Positions 4,598 to 5,843 of a DNA stretch of 5,843 nucleotides are shown here, one piece after another. Both the position numbers and the translations under genes were made by a program. Source of the DNA: Actinomycetota bacterium (GTDB lineage: Bacteria; Actinomycetota; Actinomycetes; S36-B12; UBA10799); NCBI GenBank assembly GCA_030837395.1, contig JAUPKO010000124.1:1-5843 (forward strand). Direction: 5' to 3'. The notes under the pieces are model-generated. The model saw only the letters and a list, made by a program, of their open reading frames with translations, did not search any database and was not told the origin of the DNA. Within the stretch, counting starts at the first letter, position 1. Every line of letters starts with the position of its first letter.

Positions 4598-5717
4598 CTA
4601 CGAAACAGCGGGCGGGAAGCGCTACCGGGTCCGCTACCGCACTCCCGATCACCGTCAGACCGACAAGCGCGGATTCCGAACGAAGCGAGACGCCGAGGCC
4701 TTCGCGGCCAGCGTCGAGGTCAAGAAACTCACCGGGGAATTCATCCCCGACTCGGCCGGGAAGATCACGGTGGCCGAACTCGCGCCGGCGTGGCTGATCC
4801 GCAAGGAGCATTCAACGGCACCAAGCAACTACCGGATGCAGGAGTCGGCCTGGCGGGTCCACGTTAAGCCGGTGTGGGGTCACCGCAGGGTTGCCGATAT
4901 CTCGGTGGTCGATGTCGAGGCATGGGTGGCGGCGATGTCGAAGAACTCCGGGGCGACCACGGTGATCCGGGCGCACGGAGTGCTGTCGGGGATTCTGGCC
5001 GATGCGGTGAAGGGCCGTCGCCTGGCGACGAACCCTGCCCGTGGGATCGAGAACCTGCCGAAGAAGATCAGCCGCCGGCACGTCTACCTGACCGCCGACG
5101 ACGTCCACCGCCTCGCGGCCGAGGCCGGGGAGCACCAGGCGCTCGTCTACGTTCTGGCGTTCTGCGGCCTGCGCTGGGGCGAGGCTATCGCCCTGCGGGT
5201 GCAGGATGTCGAGTTCCTGCGACGGCGGCTCACGGTGGCAGATAACGCGGTGCAGCTCGGCGTCGACCACGCGGTCGGCCAGACCAAGGGCAAGGCTGTG
5301 CGGTCGGTGCCGGTCCCGGAGTTCGTCCTCTCGCACCTGTCGAAGCTTTGCGCCGACAAGGGGCCTGCCGATCTGGTGTTCTCCGAGGACGGCGCATACC
5401 TGCCGAGGCCGAAGTCAACACGGGGCTGGTTCGCCGGCGCGGTGACTCGGGCGAAGGTCCAGAGAATCACACCGCACGACCTCCGGCACACCGCTGCAAG
5501 CCTCTCTGTGTCGGCGGGGGTCAACGTCCTGGCGCTCGCCAGGATGCTCGGACACAAGGACCCATCGGTCACGCTGAGGGTGTACGCCGACCTCTTCGAT
5601 ACCGACCTCGATGCGGTCGCGGCATCACTCCACACCTCGTACTCGCAGCCAGGATTACCCGAAAGTGTGGGCAAAATGTGGGCACGGAGTGGGCAGGTGG
5701 CCGACCAGCAAACATGA
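4581..5717 (+). CDS. int: Tyrosine site-specific integrase
   Basis: This 378-residue phage-type tyrosine recombinase inserts and removes the element at the tRNA-Ser gene. The N-terminal part (3-55) is the arm-binding domain (INSYETAGGKRYRVRYR ... QTDKRGFRTKRDAEAF). About 62-160 is the SAM-like core-binding domain. The catalytic domain follows with Arg198 (GLRWGE), Lys236 (TKGKAVRSVP), His299 and Arg302 (PHDLRH), His325 (MLGHKD) and Tyr335 (LRVYADLF), so all the active residues are present. GTG 4581 is chosen because the arm-binding domain begins right after it and GGGG lies 6 bases upstream. The frame is open further back to 4368, but there it runs inside the repressor gene. The 17-base overlap with the repressor suggests translational coupling, so some integrase could be made with the repressor. 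The stop is 37 bases from the tRNA CCA, the usual int-att arrangement. Confidence 0.93.
   Translation: MATINSYETAGGKRYRVRYRTPDHRQTDKRGFRTKRDAEAFAASVEVKKLTGEFIPDSAGKITVAELAPAWLIRKEHSTAPSNYRMQESAWRVHVKPVWGHRRVADISVVDVEAWVAAMSKNSGATTVIRAHGVLSGILADAVKGRRLATNPARGIENLPKKISRRHVYLTADDVHRLAAEAGEHQALVYVLAFCGLRWGEAIALRVQDVEFLRRRLTVADNAVQLGVDHAVGQTKGKAVRSVPVPEFVLSHLSKLCADKGPADLVFSEDGAYLPRPKSTRGWFAGAVTRAKVQRITPHDLRHTAASLSVSAGVNVLALARMLGHKDPSVTLRVYADLFDTDLDAVAASLHTSYSQPGLPESVGKMWARSGQVADQQT
5667..5695 (+). repeat. Three GTGGGCA repeats at exact 11-bp spacing, candidate arm-type sites
   Basis: GTGGGCA occurs at 5667-5673, 5678-5684 and 5689-5695, each copy starting 11 bases after the last, so all lie on the same face of the helix. 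They sit in the final codons of the integrase gene, past the conserved domain, 60 bases from the tRNA 3' end. Arm-type sites for the integrase N-terminal domain or excisionase sites are commonly found here. Confidence 0.5.
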
Positions 5718-5754
5718 AAATAGCCCCTCACCTGCGTAGGCAGGTTCGGGGCTA
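5717..5754 (-). terminator. Intrinsic terminator of tRNA-Ser, overlapping the end of int
   Basis: On the minus strand TAGCCCC pairs with GGGGCTA (5748-5754 with 5721-5727). After a 2x2 internal mismatch ACCTGC pairs with GCAGGT around a 4-base loop, and TTTT (5720-5717) follows. The hairpin begins at the base directly after the tRNA CCA. The U-run uses the last base of the integrase stop codon. The T-run lies only on the tRNA side, although the stem may slow rightward transcription from int as well. Confidence 0.7.
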
Positions 5755-5813
5755 TGGCGGTTGCGGAGGGATTTGAACCCTCGGACGGGGGTTACCCGTC
5801 ACACGCTTTCGAG
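5755..5813. other. Element-tRNA junction; att core within the 3' part of tRNA-Ser
   Basis: The integrase ends 37 bases from the 3' end of a tRNA gene pointing towards it, the classical geometry of tRNA-integrated elements, where attP carries a copy of the tRNA 3' portion. The core should lie somewhere between the anticodon loop (5807-5813) and CCA (5755-5757). Its exact limits cannot be set because the second copy is outside the window. Confidence 0.6.
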
Positions 5814-5843
5814 GCGTGCTCCTTAGGCCGCTCGGACACGCCA
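5755..5843 (-). tRNA. tRNA-Ser(CGA), first two bases cut off by the window
   Basis: Read on the minus strand it has T8-G9, a D-arm TCC...GGA with GAGCGGCCTAA, anticodon stem CACGC/GCGTG, loop CTCGAAA with anticodon CGA (5811-5809), a long variable arm (GACGGG/CCCGTC) typical of serine tRNA, T-arm GAGGG-TTCAAAT-CCCTC, discriminator G and an encoded CCA. It decodes UCG. In the acceptor stem position 4 is G (5842) and position 69 is A (5762), a mismatch. The neighbouring pairs are normal, and positions 1 and 2 are outside the window. Confidence 0.95.

Overview
The window looks like the integrase-proximal end of an integrated mobile element in a high-G+C actinobacterium, most likely Mycobacteriales (Gordonia, Rhodococcus, Mycobacterium or a relative). 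The evidence is codon use, TANNNT-type -10 boxes, one apparently leaderless gene, an integrase and repressor of actinophage type, and a tRNA-Ser(CGA) gene at the right edge. The tRNA lies on the minus strand with its 3' end facing the integrase, as in elements inserted into the 3' end of a tRNA gene. The other attachment site is not in the window, so the element should continue to the left.

Layout from right to left. At 5755-5843 is tRNA-Ser, lacking only its first two bases, with a terminator hairpin touching its CCA. At 4581-5717 (+) is a tyrosine integrase, overlapped by a repressor-like HTH gene at 3911-4597 (+). A control region at 3808-3910 separates these from a leftward operon of three genes. 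These are a 66-residue excisionase-like HTH protein (3607-3807), a winged-helix/acidic/cysteine-cluster protein (2807-3601), and a polymerase-like replication protein (1500-2810). The polymerase carries motifs A, B and C of superfamily A (FDYGNLH, K...N, MHDS) in the arrangement of the TV-Pol family of mobile-element polymerases. The control region can be read as two divergent promoters whose -35 boxes share the palindrome TTGTCAA, which would make a compact lysogeny-type switch.

Further left is a 358-base gap between convergent genes (1142-1499). It holds a two-repeat, one-spacer CRISPR-like unit of type I-E character (28-nt repeats, 33-nt spacer) and a decayed partial copy of the neighbouring unknown gene. 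No cas gene is present. The repeat hairpin and the degenerate distal repeat both suggest transcription leftward, the same direction as the polymerase operon. The left end carries that unknown gene (461-1141, +) and the 3' end of a coiled-coil, KfrA-like gene (2-328, +).

As a system, the repressor would hold the leftward operon off. On induction, excisionase, accessory protein and polymerase would be made for excision and replication, and the mini-array might be transcribed by read-through and used by a host type I-E system against a competitor. The gene families are read from sequence motifs. The regulatory logic and the role of the mini-array are inference.
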